Below, piece by piece: positions 44,834 through 55,508 of a DNA stretch of 64,000 nucleotides (its first letter is position 1; each line of letters begins with the position of its first letter). The notes beneath the pieces are model-generated. The model was not told the DNA's origin, ran no database searches, and saw only the letters and a list, made by a program, of their open reading frames with translations. The stretch covers positions 258,516 through 322,515 of the forward strand of contig NZ_LMNL01000023.1 in NCBI RefSeq assembly GCF_001422985.1, written 5' to 3'. Source of the stretch: Methylobacterium sp. Leaf117. GTDB taxonomy: Bacteria > Pseudomonadota > Alphaproteobacteria > Rhizobiales > Beijerinckiaceae. Made by a program: the position numbers and the translations under genes.

Positions 44834-46378
44834 ATGTCCGAAACGCCGATGACCAACCACCTGTTCGACCTCGTCCGCCGAAACCTGCCGGCCGATCCCG
44901 CCGCCAAGCTCTTCCTGGAGACCGGGGAGGGCGCGCGCTATTCCTATGCCGACCTCATCGTGCGCTCGGGGGCCTACGCGGCGGCGCTGGCGGCGGCGGG
45001 CGTGAAGCCCGGGGACCGGGTGGCGGTGCAGGCTGAGAAGAGCCCGGAATTCCTGTTCCTGTATCTCGGCGCCGTCCGCGCCGGGGCGGTGTTCCTGCCC
45101 CTGAACACGGCCTACACCCCCACCGAGATCGCTTATTTCCTGGGGGATGCCGAGCCGGCCTTGTTCGTCTGCGATCCGGCCCGGCGCGAGGCCCTGGAGC
45201 CGGTGGCGCGTGGCGCCGGCGTGCCGGTGCTGCACACCCTCGACGCGAAGGGGCATGGCACCCTGGCCGAGGCCGCCGATGCCGAGACAGAGGCCTTCAC
45301 CGACGTCGCCCGCGGGCCGGAGGATCTGGCCGCCATCCTGTACACCTCGGGCACCACCGGGCGCTCGAAGGGCGCCATGCTGAGCCACGAGAACCTCGCC
45401 TCGAACGCCCGCACCCTCGGGGAAGCCTGGCGCTTCACAGCGGACGACGTGCTCCTCCACGCCCTGCCGGTGTTCCACACCCATGGCCTGTTCGTGGCCA
45501 CCAACACCGTGCTGGCCACCGGCGGCACGATGCTGTTCCTCGGCCGCTTCGACCCGGCCCGGGTGCTCGCCCTGCTGCCGCGCGCCACCGCCATGATGGG
45601 GGTGCCGACCTTCTACACCCGCCTGCTCAAGGAGCCGGGCCTGACCCCGGAGGCGACCGCCGGCATCCGCCTGTTCGTCTCCGGCTCCGCGCCGCTGCTG
45701 GCCGAGACGCACCGGGATTGGGAGGCCCGCACCGGCCACGCCATCCTCGAGCGCTACGGCATGACCGAGACCAACATGAACACCTCGAACCCCTATGCGG
45801 GTGCGCGGGTGGCGGGCACGGTCGGGCCGGCCCTGCCGGGCGTCGCCGTGCGGGTGGTCGATCCGGAGACCGGTGCGGTCCTCGACGTCGACGCGGTCGG
45901 GATGATCGAGGTGAAGGGTCCGAACGTCTTCCGGGGCTACTGGCGCATGCCGGAGAAGACGGCGGCCGAGTTCAAGGCCGACGGATTCTTCGTCACCGGC
46001 GATCTCGGCAAGATCGATCCCGACGGCTACGTCCACATCGTCGGGCGCGGCAAGGACCTCATCATCACGGGCGGCTACAACGTCTACCCGAAGGAGATCG
46101 AGAACGAGATCGACGCCCTTCCGGGCGTGGTCGAATCCGCGGTGATCGGCCTGCCCCACGCCGATTTCGGCGAGGGCGTCACGGCCGTGGTGGTGGGCCG
46201 CGAGGGCGTGCCCGACGAATCCGCGATCCTGCGCACCCTCGAAGGTCGGCTCGCCCGCTACAAGTGTCCCAAGCGCGTGCTGTTCGTCGACGAACTGCCC
46301 CGCAACACCATGGGCAAGGTCCAGAAGAACCTGCTGCGCGAGGCCCATGCGGGCCTCTACGATGCCGGTCCCGCCTGA
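44834..46378 (+). CDS. matB: Malonyl-CoA synthetase (MatB)
   Basis: A 514-residue acyl-CoA synthetase of the ANL superfamily, making malonyl-CoA from malonate, CoA and ATP. Signatures: AILYTSGTTGRSKGAMLSHE, LPVFHTHGLFVATNTVLATG, ERYGMTETNMNTSNPYAG, FFVTGDLGKIDPDGY, and the catalytic lysine near PRNTMGKVQKNLLR. The preceding decarboxylase gene supports malonate specificity. A strong hairpin follows. No malonate transporter or MatR regulator is adjacent. Confidence 0.93.
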   Translation: MSETPMTNHLFDLVRRNLPADPAAKLFLETGEGARYSYADLIVRSGAYAAALAAAGVKPGDRVAVQAEKSPEFLFLYLGAVRAGAVFLPLNTAYTPTEIAYFLGDAEPALFVCDPARREALEPVARGAGVPVLHTLDAKGHGTLAEAADAETEAFTDVARGPEDLAAILYTSGTTGRSKGAMLSHENLASNARTLGEAWRFTADDVLLHALPVFHTHGLFVATNTVLATGGTMLFLGRFDPARVLALLPRATAMMGVPTFYTRLLKEPGLTPEATAGIRLFVSGSAPLLAETHRDWEARTGHAILERYGMTETNMNTSNPYAGARVAGTVGPALPGVAVRVVDPETGAVLDVDAVGMIEVKGPNVFRGYWRMPEKTAAEFKADGFFVTGDLGKIDPDGYVHIVGRGKDLIITGGYNVYPKEIENEIDALPGVVESAVIGLPHADFGEGVTAVVVGREGVPDESAILRTLEGRLARYKCPKRVLFVDELPRNTMGKVQKNLLREAHAGLYDAGPA

Positions 46379-46404
46379 GAGCAGGGGCAGCGCGCAGGGA
46401 CGGC

Positions 46405-46443
46405 AGAGCCGCCGGGCATCGCGTGCGATGTCCCGGCGGCTCT
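46405..46443. terminator. Bidirectional hairpin between matB and chemoreceptor gene
   Basis: A long inverted repeat (AGAGCCGCCGGGCATCG, loop CGTG, CGATGTCCCGGCGGCTCT) with one bulged T. It lies between the stops of two convergent genes. Confidence 0.8.
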
Positions 46444-46489
46444 GACTGGGGCCGTTCGGCCCGGGCGGCTTGGCGCCGCGTCCGGCTGC

Positions 46490-48187
46490 TTACGCGGCGC
46501 GGACGGTGCCGAGGAAGCGTTGCACCTCGGCGTTGAGGTGCTCCGACTGGCGGGACAGTTCGCCCGCGGCCCCCAGGACCTGACTGGCGGCTGCGCCGGT
46601 CTCGTCCGCCGCCTGGGCGACGGATGTGATGGTGCTCGTCACTTCGGTGGTCCCCACCGAGGCCTGGGCCACGTTGCGGACGATCTCCTGCGTCGCCGCG
46701 CTCTGCTGCTCCACCGCCGCCGCGATCGCCGTGGCCACCGTGTTGATGTCGCGGATGCGGGTGGTGATCGAGCCGATCGCCGAGACGGCCTGTCCCGTGG
46801 CCCCCTGGATATGGCCGATCTGGCTTCCGATTTCCTCGGTGGCCCGGGCGGTCTGGTTGGCAAGCTCCTTCACCTCGGCCGCCACCACGGCGAAGCCGCG
46901 GCCGGCCTCGCCGGCACGGGCCGCCTCGATGGTGGCGTTGAGTGCCAGCAGGTTGGTCTGGCCGGCGATGGTCGAGATCAGGCTGACCACGTCGCCGATC
47001 CGAGACACGGCGGTGCTCAGTTCCTGGACCAGGACCGAGGTGGTGTCGGCCTCGGTCACGGCGGATTGGGCCATCTGGGAGGAGTTCGCGACCTGGCGGC
47101 CGATCTCCTGCACCGAGTTGCCGAGTTCCTCGGCTGCCGCCGCCACGGTGCTGACGTTGACGGAGGCTTCCTCGGCCGCCGCCGCCACGGTGGTGGATTG
47201 CGACGCGGTCGCGCTGGCGGTGGCGGTCATGGTCTGGGCCGTCGTCTGCAGTTCGGTGGACGAGGCGGAGACCATGCCGATGATGCCGCCCACGGCTCCT
47301 TCGAAGCTGTCGGCGAGTTCGATCATCGCCGTGCGGCGAGCGGCGATGGCGGCCTCGTCGGCGATGCGGCGGACCTCCGCCTCCTCGGCCGTCTTGCGGG
47401 CGACCATGGCCTTGATCCCGTCCACGGCCTTGCCGACCGCGCCGATTTCGTCGCCGCGCCGGGCTTCCGGGATGTCGGCGTCGATCTCGCCCTGGGCCAT
47501 GCGGTTCAGGATCGCGACCAGGCGGCCCAGCGGCCGGGTGATCCCGAGCACCACGATGCTGCCGCACAGGACGGCGGCGAGGACGAGCCCGACGGCGGTG
47601 ATGGTGATCAGGCGTGCGATCGTGTCGGACGTTTCCGCGTCGAGGCTGTCCTTTCCGGCTTTCATCTCCTCCGTGATGCGCTTGGCACGCTGGTCCAGCA
47701 ACTTGTTCAGGCTGGCCCGCGCGGGTTGCGCATCGTCCCGGAGAACCTGGATTGCGGCCGCCGCCTCATTCCGGAGCCCGTGCTGGAGCACGCGGTTCAG
47801 GACCGCGAAATAGGCTTCCGTCAATCCGCGCAGGTCCTGGGCGATCTTGCGGCGTTCCGGTGTATCGGCCAGGTCGATCAGCCTGTCGGTCACTTCCAGC
47901 GCCGCCGTTGTCGCCGACACGTACTGGACCTTGTATTTCGCCATTTGCTCTTCGCCCGTCTCCAGAATCATGTTCCGGCTCTGAAGCGCGGCCTCGGTAA
48001 TGCGCAACTGGGCATTGAGATAGGCCTCCTGGCGGGCGTTGAGGACTTCGATCACATGCCTCGATTGTTCCGCGATGTTGTTCATCGACCCGCGGGCGTA
48101 GAAGACGAGCCCAAGGGTGAGGGCGCCCAGGGCGAGCAGGGGAAGGGCGATCTTGGCCAGGACGCTGGCTTGATTGACGAGTCTCAC
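46490..48187 (-). CDS. Methyl-accepting chemotaxis protein
   Basis: A 565-residue transmembrane chemoreceptor. TM1 is at about 9-30 ([20 protein letters not shown]), a four-helix-bundle periplasmic sensor follows (residues about 31-190), TM2 is at about 193-217 ([20 protein letters not shown]), then a HAMP domain ([20 protein letters not shown]) and the signalling coiled coil with the hairpin tip [33 protein letters not shown]. There is no C-terminal CheR-binding pentapeptide. The ligand is unknown. Its upstream region is unusually AT-rich. Confidence 0.93.
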   Translation of the reverse strand: MRLVNQASVLAKIALPLLALGALTLGLVFYARGSMNNIAEQSRHVIEVLNARQEAYLNAQLRITEAALQSRNMILETGEEQMAKYKVQYVSATTAALEVTDRLIDLADTPERRKIAQDLRGLTEAYFAVLNRVLQHGLRNEAAAAIQVLRDDAQPARASLNKLLDQRAKRITEEMKAGKDSLDAETSDTIARLITITAVGLVLAAVLCGSIVVLGITRPLGRLVAILNRMAQGEIDADIPEARRGDEIGAVGKAVDGIKAMVARKTAEEAEVRRIADEAAIAARRTAMIELADSFEGAVGGIIGMVSASSTELQTTAQTMTATASATASQSTTVAAAAEEASVNVSTVAAAAEELGNSVQEIGRQVANSSQMAQSAVTEADTTSVLVQELSTAVSRIGDVVSLISTIAGQTNLLALNATIEAARAGEAGRGFAVVAAEVKELANQTARATEEIGSQIGHIQGATGQAVSAIGSITTRIRDINTVATAIAAAVEQQSAATQEIVRNVAQASVGTTEVTSTITSVAQAADETGAAASQVLGAAGELSRQSEHLNAEVQRFLGTVRAA

Positions 48188-48686
48188 GCACGCGGCTCCT
48201 TATGTGGGGAAGCCGTCAAACATGAAAGCTTCTGCGATGCGGGACGATAAGCATCAGCCATTAAGATCGAATGAAAGCTCGATCTTTGTCTGTAAAACAT
48301 GTAATAAAATTTGGTATATAAGCATCGAATAGAAAACGAAAACTGATACTCGGTGATCTATGTAAATATACCAGTGATCGGAAAGAATATTCGGACGTGC
48401 ATCGAACGGCCAGGAAGTGGAGGGAATCGCGGAAGGGAGGTTGGGGAAAAACACAATCTCAGGTGGAGTTGGGGGCGACCGGTTCGTCTTGGCCGAAGTG
48501 ATGGCGGGCGATGATGAGCTCTCGACACGGCAAGCCGGCGCGATCGAGCGCAGAGCGCAAGCCCCCGAGCGGGCGGCCGGATTCGGAACGGTCAAGCCTG
48601 CGTCACGTTGAGCCCCGGCGCCCGGACTACGCGGCGCCGAGACTCCCGGGCGCCCACGCGCCGTCCATCTTCGTTCCGGTTCTGCC
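48188..48686. other. AT-rich divergent intergenic region, MCP/brkB
   Basis: 499 bases. From about 48240 to 48430 the sequence is strikingly AT-rich for this genome (AATAAAATTTGGTATATAAG and similar), consistent with the chemoreceptor promoter on the minus strand. No supported gene is seen. Confidence 0.45.
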
Positions 48687-49886
48687 ATGCCACCTTCCCT
48701 CCGCCGCAGTCCCGCACCCGATGGCGAGCCGGCGAGCCCCGTTCTGTGGACGCTGCTGCTCGGCACCGCGCTGATCGCGCTCGCTGCCGCACCGAAGCGT
48801 CCTGCCCGGACCGGCCCGGTCGGCGCGCCGGATCAGCCGTCCCGGGAGTCTCCGTCGAACGACCAGACGTCCAAAAATTCTCCCTCCAAGGATCAAGGCG
48901 CGCGTTCGCATTCCGGGGCCGCCGCCGAGCACATCGCCGCCACCGAGGTGGCGCGGGGGCGGGCCGCGCAGTCGCCCGCCGACATCACCGCGTCGGGCTG
49001 GAAGGACATCCTCACCCGGGTCTATCTCGAATTCATGGCCGACCGGGTCCTCTCGGTCGCGGCGGGCGTGACCTTCTACTCGCTGCTCTCGCTGTTCCCC
49101 GCCGTCGCCGCGCTGGTGTCCTGCTACGGCCTCGTCGCCGATGTGGGCTCGATCAACGGGCACCTCGCCAGCATGCAGGGGGTGCTGCCCTCCGGCGCCA
49201 TCGAGATCATCGGCGATCAGGTCAAGCGCATCGCCGCCAAGGGCAGCGGCTCCCTTGGGCTGACCTTCTTCACCAGCCTGCTGCTCTCGCTCTGGAGCGC
49301 CAACGCCGCCATGAAGGCGATGTTCGATGCCCTGAACATCGTCTACGAGGAGGAGGAGAAGCGCTCGTTCATCATGCTGAACCTGCGCTCGCTCACCTTC
49401 ACCATCGGTGCGCTGATCTTCACCATCCTGGCCCTCACCGGCATCGTGGTGCTGCCGGTGGTGTTCACCTTCGTGGGCCTCAGCGACACCGCCTGGCTCA
49501 TCGCCCTGCTGCGCTGGCCCGCCCTCCTCGTCGTCGTCCTCGGCGGCCTGTCGCTGCTCTACCGGTACGGTCCGAGCCGCGAGCGCCCGCGCTGGCGCTG
49601 GGTCGGGGTCGGGGGCGCCGTGGCGGGCCTGCTCTGGCTCGCCGCCTCGATCCTGTTTTCCTGGTACGTCTCCAGCTTTGGCAATTACAACGAAACCTAC
49701 GGCTCGCTCGGCGCCGCCATCGGCTTCATGACCTGGATCTGGATCTCCAGCACGATCGTGCTGCTGGGCGGCGAGATCAACGCCGAGATGGAGCACCAGA
49801 CCGCGCGCGACACCACCACCGGGCCGGAGCGGCCGATGGGCGCACGCCGAGCCCGCATGGCCGACACCCTGGGGGCGGTGGCCTGA
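48687..49886 (+). CDS. YihY/BrkB family inner-membrane protein
   Basis: A 399-residue membrane protein. An N-terminal helix ([17 protein letters not shown]) is followed by a polar, low-complexity linker (residues about 37-100, rich in Ser/Asp/Gln) and the Virul_fac_BrkB domain: [88 protein letters not shown]. Despite older names (RNase BN, serum resistance) its role is unclear. The extra N-terminal helix and linker are typical of the longer alphaproteobacterial members. Confidence 0.88.
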   Translation: MPPSLRRSPAPDGEPASPVLWTLLLGTALIALAAAPKRPARTGPVGAPDQPSRESPSNDQTSKNSPSKDQGARSHSGAAAEHIAATEVARGRAAQSPADITASGWKDILTRVYLEFMADRVLSVAAGVTFYSLLSLFPAVAALVSCYGLVADVGSINGHLASMQGVLPSGAIEIIGDQVKRIAAKGSGSLGLTFFTSLLLSLWSANAAMKAMFDALNIVYEEEEKRSFIMLNLRSLTFTIGALIFTILALTGIVVLPVVFTFVGLSDTAWLIALLRWPALLVVVLGGLSLLYRYGPSRERPRWRWVGVGGAVAGLLWLAASILFSWYVSSFGNYNETYGSLGAAIGFMTWIWISSTIVLLGGEINAEMEHQTARDTTTGPERPMGARRARMADTLGAVA

Positions 49887-49903
49887 CGGGGCGGCGACGT
49901 GTC

Positions 49904-49931
49904 GGGACGACCTTGCCGGGACGACCTTGCC
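49904..49931. repeat. 14-bp tandem duplication upstream of msrB
   Basis: GGGACGACCTTGCC is present twice in immediate succession between the brkB stop and msrB. Confidence 0.9.
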
Positions 49932-50008
49932 CGGCTGGCCTCCCCGGGATGGTGTCCGGCGCCTACATAAGGGGAACGTCCCGACACCCGCACAGGAGCC
50001 GTCGCCCC

Positions 50009-50419
<411 letters not shown>

Positions 50420-50744
50420 TCGGCCCGGTCCCGCCCGGTTCCCGTCGATGTTCGACGAGAAACGGATGGGGATGAAGCCCGCCGGAATGCCGCGATGGTC
50501 TTGATTTCGCCGTCGTTTTGCTTAGTCCGGAACGGAGAATTCTTGCCAGATCGGTCCCGGCGACACCGGGAATGATCGCATATCCTATCTTATGTCATGG
50601 TTCGACGTGGCGGGTCGTCCGGCCCGATGCGGCGAGCCGCCTGAAGCCGGTCGATCGGCCCCGCATCGCTGGAGGTCGGTGGCCCTGACGTCAGCGCCGG
50701 TCCGGTGTCCCGCCCGGGGCCGGCCGACTCCGCGGAGAATGTCG
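50420..50744. other. Intergenic region before the CYTH-like gene
   Basis: 325 bases. A short AT-rich patch near 50570-50600 (CATATCCTATCTTATG) may be the downstream promoter. Nothing else was recognised. Confidence 0.4.
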
Positions 50745-51665
50745 ATGAGCCTCGTACGCCGGTTTCTCGTGGCCCCCGCCCTGGTGCGCCTCATCCGCAA
50801 GGAACGCGGCGGCTCGCGGATCTCCGAGGGCTACTTCGCCCCGCAGGCCGGGCGCGTCTCCTACGTCCGGGTCGACGGACAGACCTGCCACCTCGTCCTC
50901 GTCACCTCGGCGCCGGACGGCAGCTCCAGCGAGGAGCGCACCGACGTCCCGCGCGCCCACGGCGACGCGCTGATGGACGTGTGCTCGGGCAAGGCCGCTT
51001 ACGACCGCACCGCGCTCGCCCTCGGGGGCGGTCGCGAGGCGCTGGTCGACCGCTACGTCGCCCCGGGTGAATTCGACCTCGTGACCGTGGCCTTCGACGG
51101 GCCGGACGAGGCTCAGGGCTTCGCGGTGCCGGCCTGGTTCGGCCCCGAGGTGAGCGGCGACCCGAGCTACGACCGCCACGCCGTCGCGCTCCAGGGCGTG
51201 CCGCAACCCGGCGAGATCGGCCTGTCCAACGCCGCCCTCGATGCGATCCTGGATCTCGTCGAGCCGCGCTTCGGTTTCGGGCGCTACGGCGCGCCGAAGG
51301 CGAACGAGGGCGACGGCATGATGAAGGCCCTGCGGCGCGTCGCCGGCGGAGGTGCGGTCGCGGCCCCCGCCGCGGCCGAAGCCGCTCCGCCGGTGCTCCG
51401 GGTCGAGGAGCCCGCTCCCGTCGAGACGCACGCGATGGCCGAGCCCGAGCCCGAGCCCGAACCCCACGCCGATGTCGCTCCGGCCGAGGGCCAGCCCGAT
51501 TCCGCCTCGCAGATCGATTCTCGCATCGACGACGTGATCGAGAGCCTGTCCCAGGCCCTCGGCAACCCGCAGGTTCCGTCGAAGGGCGGTTCGCGCGGCG
51601 AAGAGGACATCGCCGCCGAGTTCGAGCGCTGGACCGTCCGCCCTCGGCGCACCCAGCAGACCTGA
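50745..51665 (+). CDS. CYTH-like (triphosphate tunnel) domain protein
   Basis: A 306-residue protein. Residues about 1-170 resemble the CYTH fold: RKERGGSRISEGYFAPQAGR VSYVRV, VDRYVAPGEFDLVTVAFDGP DEAQGFAVPAWFGPEV. The usual N-terminal ExExK motif is not evident, so enzymatic triphosphatase activity is doubtful. The C-terminal part is an Ala/Pro/Glu-rich linker (AEPEPEPEPHADVAPAEG) and a short helical end. ATG 50745 has GGAGA six bases upstream; ATG 50739 lies too close to it. Function unknown. Confidence 0.65.
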   Translation: MSLVRRFLVAPALVRLIRKERGGSRISEGYFAPQAGRVSYVRVDGQTCHLVLVTSAPDGSSSEERTDVPRAHGDALMDVCSGKAAYDRTALALGGGREALVDRYVAPGEFDLVTVAFDGPDEAQGFAVPAWFGPEVSGDPSYDRHAVALQGVPQPGEIGLSNAALDAILDLVEPRFGFGRYGAPKANEGDGMMKALRRVAGGGAVAAPAAAEAAPPVLRVEEPAPVETHAMAEPEPEPEPHADVAPAEGQPDSASQIDSRIDDVIESLSQALGNPQVPSKGGSRGEEDIAAEFERWTVRPRRTQQT

Positions 51666-51954
51666 ACCGGCGCGCCGGCCTCCCGACGAAACGCCGTTCC
51701 GACGCAGCACCGCCCGATCGACAGCCACCCGCCTCCCTCACCGGGGGCGGGTTTCGCGTGCGTGCGCGGACGGGGGAGACTGAGGGCAGGCCGGCGGCGG
51801 AGCGAGGGAGGCGTCCCACAGGTGCCCGCGAAGTCCGTGTGACGGCTCGCGAATTGTCATTCGACGCCTGGCCCCGCGATTGAGCGGCGCGAATAAACTG
51901 GCTAGCGTCGGGATTAACAATCAATGGGTTGCGCGGCGCGCAGCGGGAGGGATC

Positions 51955-53346
51955 ATGGCCCAGGTGACGACACACGGAGCGGCGGCAGCCAGCGCGCCCC
52001 GCACCCACAAGGAGCCCTGGTACAAGGTTCTCTACATCCAGGTGCTGATCGCCATCGCGCTCGGCATCCTTCTCGGCTGGCTCAATCCGGAATGGGGCAA
52101 GTCGGTCAAGTGGCTGGGCGACGCCTTCATCGCGCTGATCAAGATGATGATCGCGCCGATCATCTTCTGTACCATCGTGCACGGCATCGCCTCGATCGGT
52201 GACCTGAAGAAGGTCGGCCGCGTCGGCCTGAAGGCGCTGGTCTACTTCGAGGTGGTCTCCACCGTCGCGCTCCTCATCGGCATCCTGGTCGGCGAGGTGG
52301 TCAAGCCCGGCGCGGGCTTCAATGCCGACGTGACCAAGCTCGATGCCGGGGCGGTCGAGAAATACGCCAAGCTGGCGGCCAACGATTCCGTGACCAGCCA
52401 CATCATGGCGCTGATCCCGAAGAGCTTCTTCGACGCCTTCGCCACCGGCGACCTGCTCCAGGTTCTGCTGATCTCGATCCTCACCGGCGTCGTCGTCACC
52501 GGCATGGGCCAGCGCGGCGAGGCCATCACCCACGCCATCGACACGGCCGGGCAGATCTTCTTCCGCATCATCGGCCTCGTGGTGAAGCTGGCGCCCATCG
52601 GCGCCTTCGGCGCCATGGCCTTCACCATCGGCCAGTACGGCATCGGCAAGGTGATCGATCTCGCCTGGCTCGTCGGCACCTTCTACGTCACCGCCTTCCT
52701 GTTCGTGGTGGTGGTGCTCGGCGGCATCGCCCGCGTGGCCGGCTTCTCGATCTTCAAGTTCCTCGCCTACATCAAGGACGAGCTGCTCATCGTGCTCGGC
52801 ACCTCGTCCTCCGAGACGGTGCTGCCCCACATGATGACGAAGATGCGCCGCCTCGGTGCCTCCGACTCGGTGGTCGGCCTCGTGATCCCGACGGGCTACT
52901 CGTTCAACCTCGACGGCACCAACATCTACATGACGCTGGCGACGCTGTTCCTGGCCCAGGCCGTGGGCGCGGACCTGTCCTTCGCCCAGTACGCCACCAT
53001 CATCCTGGTCGCGATGCTGACCTCGAAGGGGGCGTCCGGCGTCACCGGGGCGGGCTTCATCACCCTGGCGGCGACCCTGAGCGCCATTCCCAACAACCCG
53101 GTCCCGGTGGCGGCCATGACCCTGATCCTCGGCGTCGACAAGTTCATGTCGGAGTGCCGGGCCATCACCAACCTGATCGGCAACGGCGTCGCCACCGTGG
53201 TGGTCAGCCGCTGGGAGGGCGAGCTGGATCAGGTCAAGCTGCGCCAGGTCATGGAGCACCCGGTCTCGATCGGCACCGACATTTCGGACCATGCGCCGAA
53301 CATGGATGTCGACGGTGCGGCGCCGATCCCGGCTCCGGCCCGCTGA
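51955..53346 (+). CDS. dctA: C4-dicarboxylate transport protein DctA
   Basis: A 463-residue Na+/H+:dicarboxylate symporter (SDF family) for succinate, fumarate and malate. Motifs: [83 protein letters not shown]. The serine-rich TSSSE and NLDGT hairpins form the substrate site. ATG 51955 has an excellent GGGAGG. A ROK kinase gene begins about 11 bases after its stop. No dctBD genes or convincing sigma-54 promoter are seen. Confidence 0.95.
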   Translation: MAQVTTHGAAAASAPRTHKEPWYKVLYIQVLIAIALGILLGWLNPEWGKSVKWLGDAFIALIKMMIAPIIFCTIVHGIASIGDLKKVGRVGLKALVYFEVVSTVALLIGILVGEVVKPGAGFNADVTKLDAGAVEKYAKLAANDSVTSHIMALIPKSFFDAFATGDLLQVLLISILTGVVVTGMGQRGEAITHAIDTAGQIFFRIIGLVVKLAPIGAFGAMAFTIGQYGIGKVIDLAWLVGTFYVTAFLFVVVVLGGIARVAGFSIFKFLAYIKDELLIVLGTSSSETVLPHMMTKMRRLGASDSVVGLVIPTGYSFNLDGTNIYMTLATLFLAQAVGADLSFAQYATIILVAMLTSKGASGVTGAGFITLAATLSAIPNNPVPVAAMTLILGVDKFMSECRAITNLIGNGVATVVVSRWEGELDQVKLRQVMEHPVSIGTDISDHAPNMDVDGAAPIPAPAR

Positions 53347-53357
53347 CGGGGCCGGTT

Positions 53358-54320
53358 CTGTCCGGCCGCGCTTCGTCCGACCCATTACGGCCGGCGCGCC
53401 TGCGCATCGGCATCGATCTCGGCGGTACCAAGATCGCCGGGATCGCCCTCGATGAACGGGGCGCGACCCGGGCCGAGCAGCGGGTCGCGACGCCCCGGGA
53501 CGATTACGCGGGGACGCTCGGCGCCATCGCCGACCTCGTGGCGGCGCTGGAGCGCGCGGCGGGATGCGCGGGCACGGTGGGCATCGGCATGCCGGGGGCG
53601 GTCTCGCCCCGCACGGGCCTCGTCAAGAACGCCAATTCGGTCTGGCTCAACGGTCAGCCGTTCGCCGGAGATCTCGAGCGCGTCCTGCGCCGGCCCGTCC
53701 GCGTCGAGAACGACGCCAATTGCCTCGCGGTGTCCGAGGCCGTCGATGGGGCGGGGGCCGGGCTCGGCACTGTGTGGGCCCTGATCCTCGGCACCGGCGT
53801 CGGCTCCGGAATCGCCATCGCGGGCCGTGCCCTGTCCGGGCGCGGCCGCATCGCCGGGGAGTGGGGCCACAACCCGCTGCCGGCGCCGCGCGACGACGAG
53901 CGCCCCGGCCCTGCCTGCTATTGCGGCCGCCACGGCTGTCTCGAAACCTGGGTGTCCGGCCCGGCCCTGGCCGCCGACCATGCCCGCCGCACAGGAACGC
54001 CGATCGGCGGCGAGGCGGTCATCGCGGCCCTGCGCGCCGGCGATGCGGCGGCGGACGCGACGATCGCCCGCTACCTCGACCGGCTCGGGCGCGGCATCGC
54101 CCAGGGCATCAACCTGATCGACCCCGACATCGTCGTCATCGGCGGCGGTCTCTCACGGGTGCCCGAAATCCTCGCCGGCCTGCCCGAACGGGTCGCGCCG
54201 CATGTCTTCTCCGATGCCTTCGACACCCCCATCGTCGCCAGCCGGCACGGCGATGCCTCCGGGGTCCGGGGCGCCGCGTGGCTGTGGAACGACGGACCCG
54301 CCGGCCTGCCGGGGGCCTGA
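53358..54320 (+). CDS. ROK-family sugar kinase (fructokinase-like)
   Basis: A kinase of the ROK family: N-terminal ATP-binding RIGIDLGGTKIAGIALDERG, GIGMPGAVSPRTGLVKNANS, VENDANCLAVSEA with the catalytic Asp, and the zinc-binding GHNPLP...CYCGRHGCLETWVSGPA. The frame upstream of RIGIDLGG contains no ATG, GTG or TTG until deep inside dctA. CTG 53358 has a GGGG seven bases ahead and would give 320 residues; CTG 53400 would begin MRIGIDLGG. The sugar specificity (fructose, glucose or GlcNAc) is unknown. Confidence 0.87.
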   Translation: MSGRASSDPLRPARLRIGIDLGGTKIAGIALDERGATRAEQRVATPRDDYAGTLGAIADLVAALERAAGCAGTVGIGMPGAVSPRTGLVKNANSVWLNGQPFAGDLERVLRRPVRVENDANCLAVSEAVDGAGAGLGTVWALILGTGVGSGIAIAGRALSGRGRIAGEWGHNPLPAPRDDERPGPACYCGRHGCLETWVSGPALAADHARRTGTPIGGEAVIAALRAGDAAADATIARYLDRLGRGIAQGINLIDPDIVVIGGGLSRVPEILAGLPERVAPHVFSDAFDTPIVASRHGDASGVRGAAWLWNDGPAGLPGA

Positions 54321-54375
54321 GCGGCGATCCCGATATCACGATGGCCCCGAGGCGCTTGTCACGGCGCCCGGTTTC

Positions 54376-54395
54376 ACATAAAGATATCTTTATGT
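54376..54395. promoter_or_regulatory. 20-bp perfect palindrome over the sahR start codon
   Basis: ACATAAAGATATCTTTATGT is a perfect palindrome whose right end includes the ATG of the regulator gene (54392-54394). The site type (ATAAAGATATCTTTAT) fits an ArsR-family operator, so autoregulation is likely. Confidence 0.8.
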
Positions 54396-55432
54396 CTAAC
54401 TCGGGATCTGAAGACGGACCTGTCCTGCCCTTCGGCGATGCGCTGGCCATCCTGCGTGCCGCCGCCGAGGAGACGCGCCTGCGCATCCTGGCCCTGCTAG
54501 CCGCCGGCGAATTGTCGGTCTCGGACCTCACCGACATTCTGGGCCAGTCGCAGCCGCGGATCTCGCGCCACCTGAAACTGCTGGTCGAGGCCGGGCTGGT
54601 CGATCGGCACCGCGAGGGGGCCTGGGCCTTCTTTCGCCTGGTGGAAGAGCGCGCCGGCCTCGTCGAGCCGCTGATCGCGGGCCTCGATGCGGCGCATCCG
54701 CCCCTGTCCGAGGATTTCGCCCGTCTCGAGGCGGTGCGGGCGCAGCGGGCCGAGACGGCCCAGGCGTTCTTCGCCCGGCTGGCGCCGAAATGGGATCGCC
54801 TGCGCTCGCTGCATGTGCCGGAAGCCACCGTCGAGGCCGCCGTCCTCGACGCGCTGGGCGATCGTCCGATCGGCCACCTCATCGATCTCGGCACCGGCAC
54901 CGGCCGGATGCTCGGCCTGCTGGCCGGCCGCGCCGCCCGGGCCGTCGGCCTCGATTCCAACCACGCCATGCTGTCGGTGGCGCGGGCCAACCTGGAGCGC
55001 ATGGGCCTGTCGCGGGTCGATCTGCGCCAGGGCGACATCCACGCGCCGCCCTTCGGGCGCGGCGGCTTCGATCTCGTGCTGGTGCATCAGGTGCTGCACT
55101 ATCTCGACGATCCGGCCCGCGCCCTGCGCGAGGCCGCGCGCCTCGTCGCCCCGGGCGGCCGCCTCCTGGTGGTGGACTTCGCCCCCCACGATCTCGAATT
55201 CCTGCGCGAGGCCCAGGCCCATCGCCGCCTCGGCTTCGCGCCCGAGCAGGTGACGGGCTGGCTCAACGATGCCGGCCTGCCCACCGTGACCACCCGCGAT
55301 CTCGCCCCCACCGGCGAGGTCGAGGACCAGTTGACCGTGACGCTGTGGCTCGCCACCAACGCCGCCGAGATGGCCGCGGCGCCACCCCGTCCCGCTCCGG
55401 AAAAAATCCTTCAGGAACGGGCCGTCGCCTGA
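54392..55432 (+). CDS. sahR: ArsR-type regulator fused to methyltransferase domain (SahR-like)
   Basis: A 346-residue protein. Residues about 15-90 form a winged helix of the ArsR type (ETRLRILALLAAGELSVSDL TDILGQSQPRISRHLKLLVE AGL), and about 150-310 a class I methyltransferase fold (HLIDLGTGTGRMLGLLAGRA, AVGLDSNHAMLSVARANLER, GGFDLVLVHQVLHYLDDP). This architecture is that of SahR, which senses S-adenosylhomocysteine and controls methionine-cycle genes. metF and metH follow directly. Its own start codon lies within a palindrome. Confidence 0.88.
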   Translation: MSNSGSEDGPVLPFGDALAILRAAAEETRLRILALLAAGELSVSDLTDILGQSQPRISRHLKLLVEAGLVDRHREGAWAFFRLVEERAGLVEPLIAGLDAAHPPLSEDFARLEAVRAQRAETAQAFFARLAPKWDRLRSLHVPEATVEAAVLDALGDRPIGHLIDLGTGTGRMLGLLAGRAARAVGLDSNHAMLSVARANLERMGLSRVDLRQGDIHAPPFGRGGFDLVLVHQVLHYLDDPARALREAARLVAPGGRLLVVDFAPHDLEFLREAQAHRRLGFAPEQVTGWLNDAGLPTVTTRDLAPTGEVEDQLTVTLWLATNAAEMAAAPPRPAPEKILQERAVA

Positions 55433-55508
55433 GGGCGTCCCCCGCAGATCCCAATCCTGCTCTCGTTTCGCAGACCGTCTGAACCGACCGACATAGAGGA
55501 CGAACCCG

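Noticed and set aside
51850..51900. Possible sigma-54 promoter (TGGCC...TTGA) before dctA
   Set aside because: It fails the conserved GC and GC-element spacing, and no dctD or enhancer site is seen.
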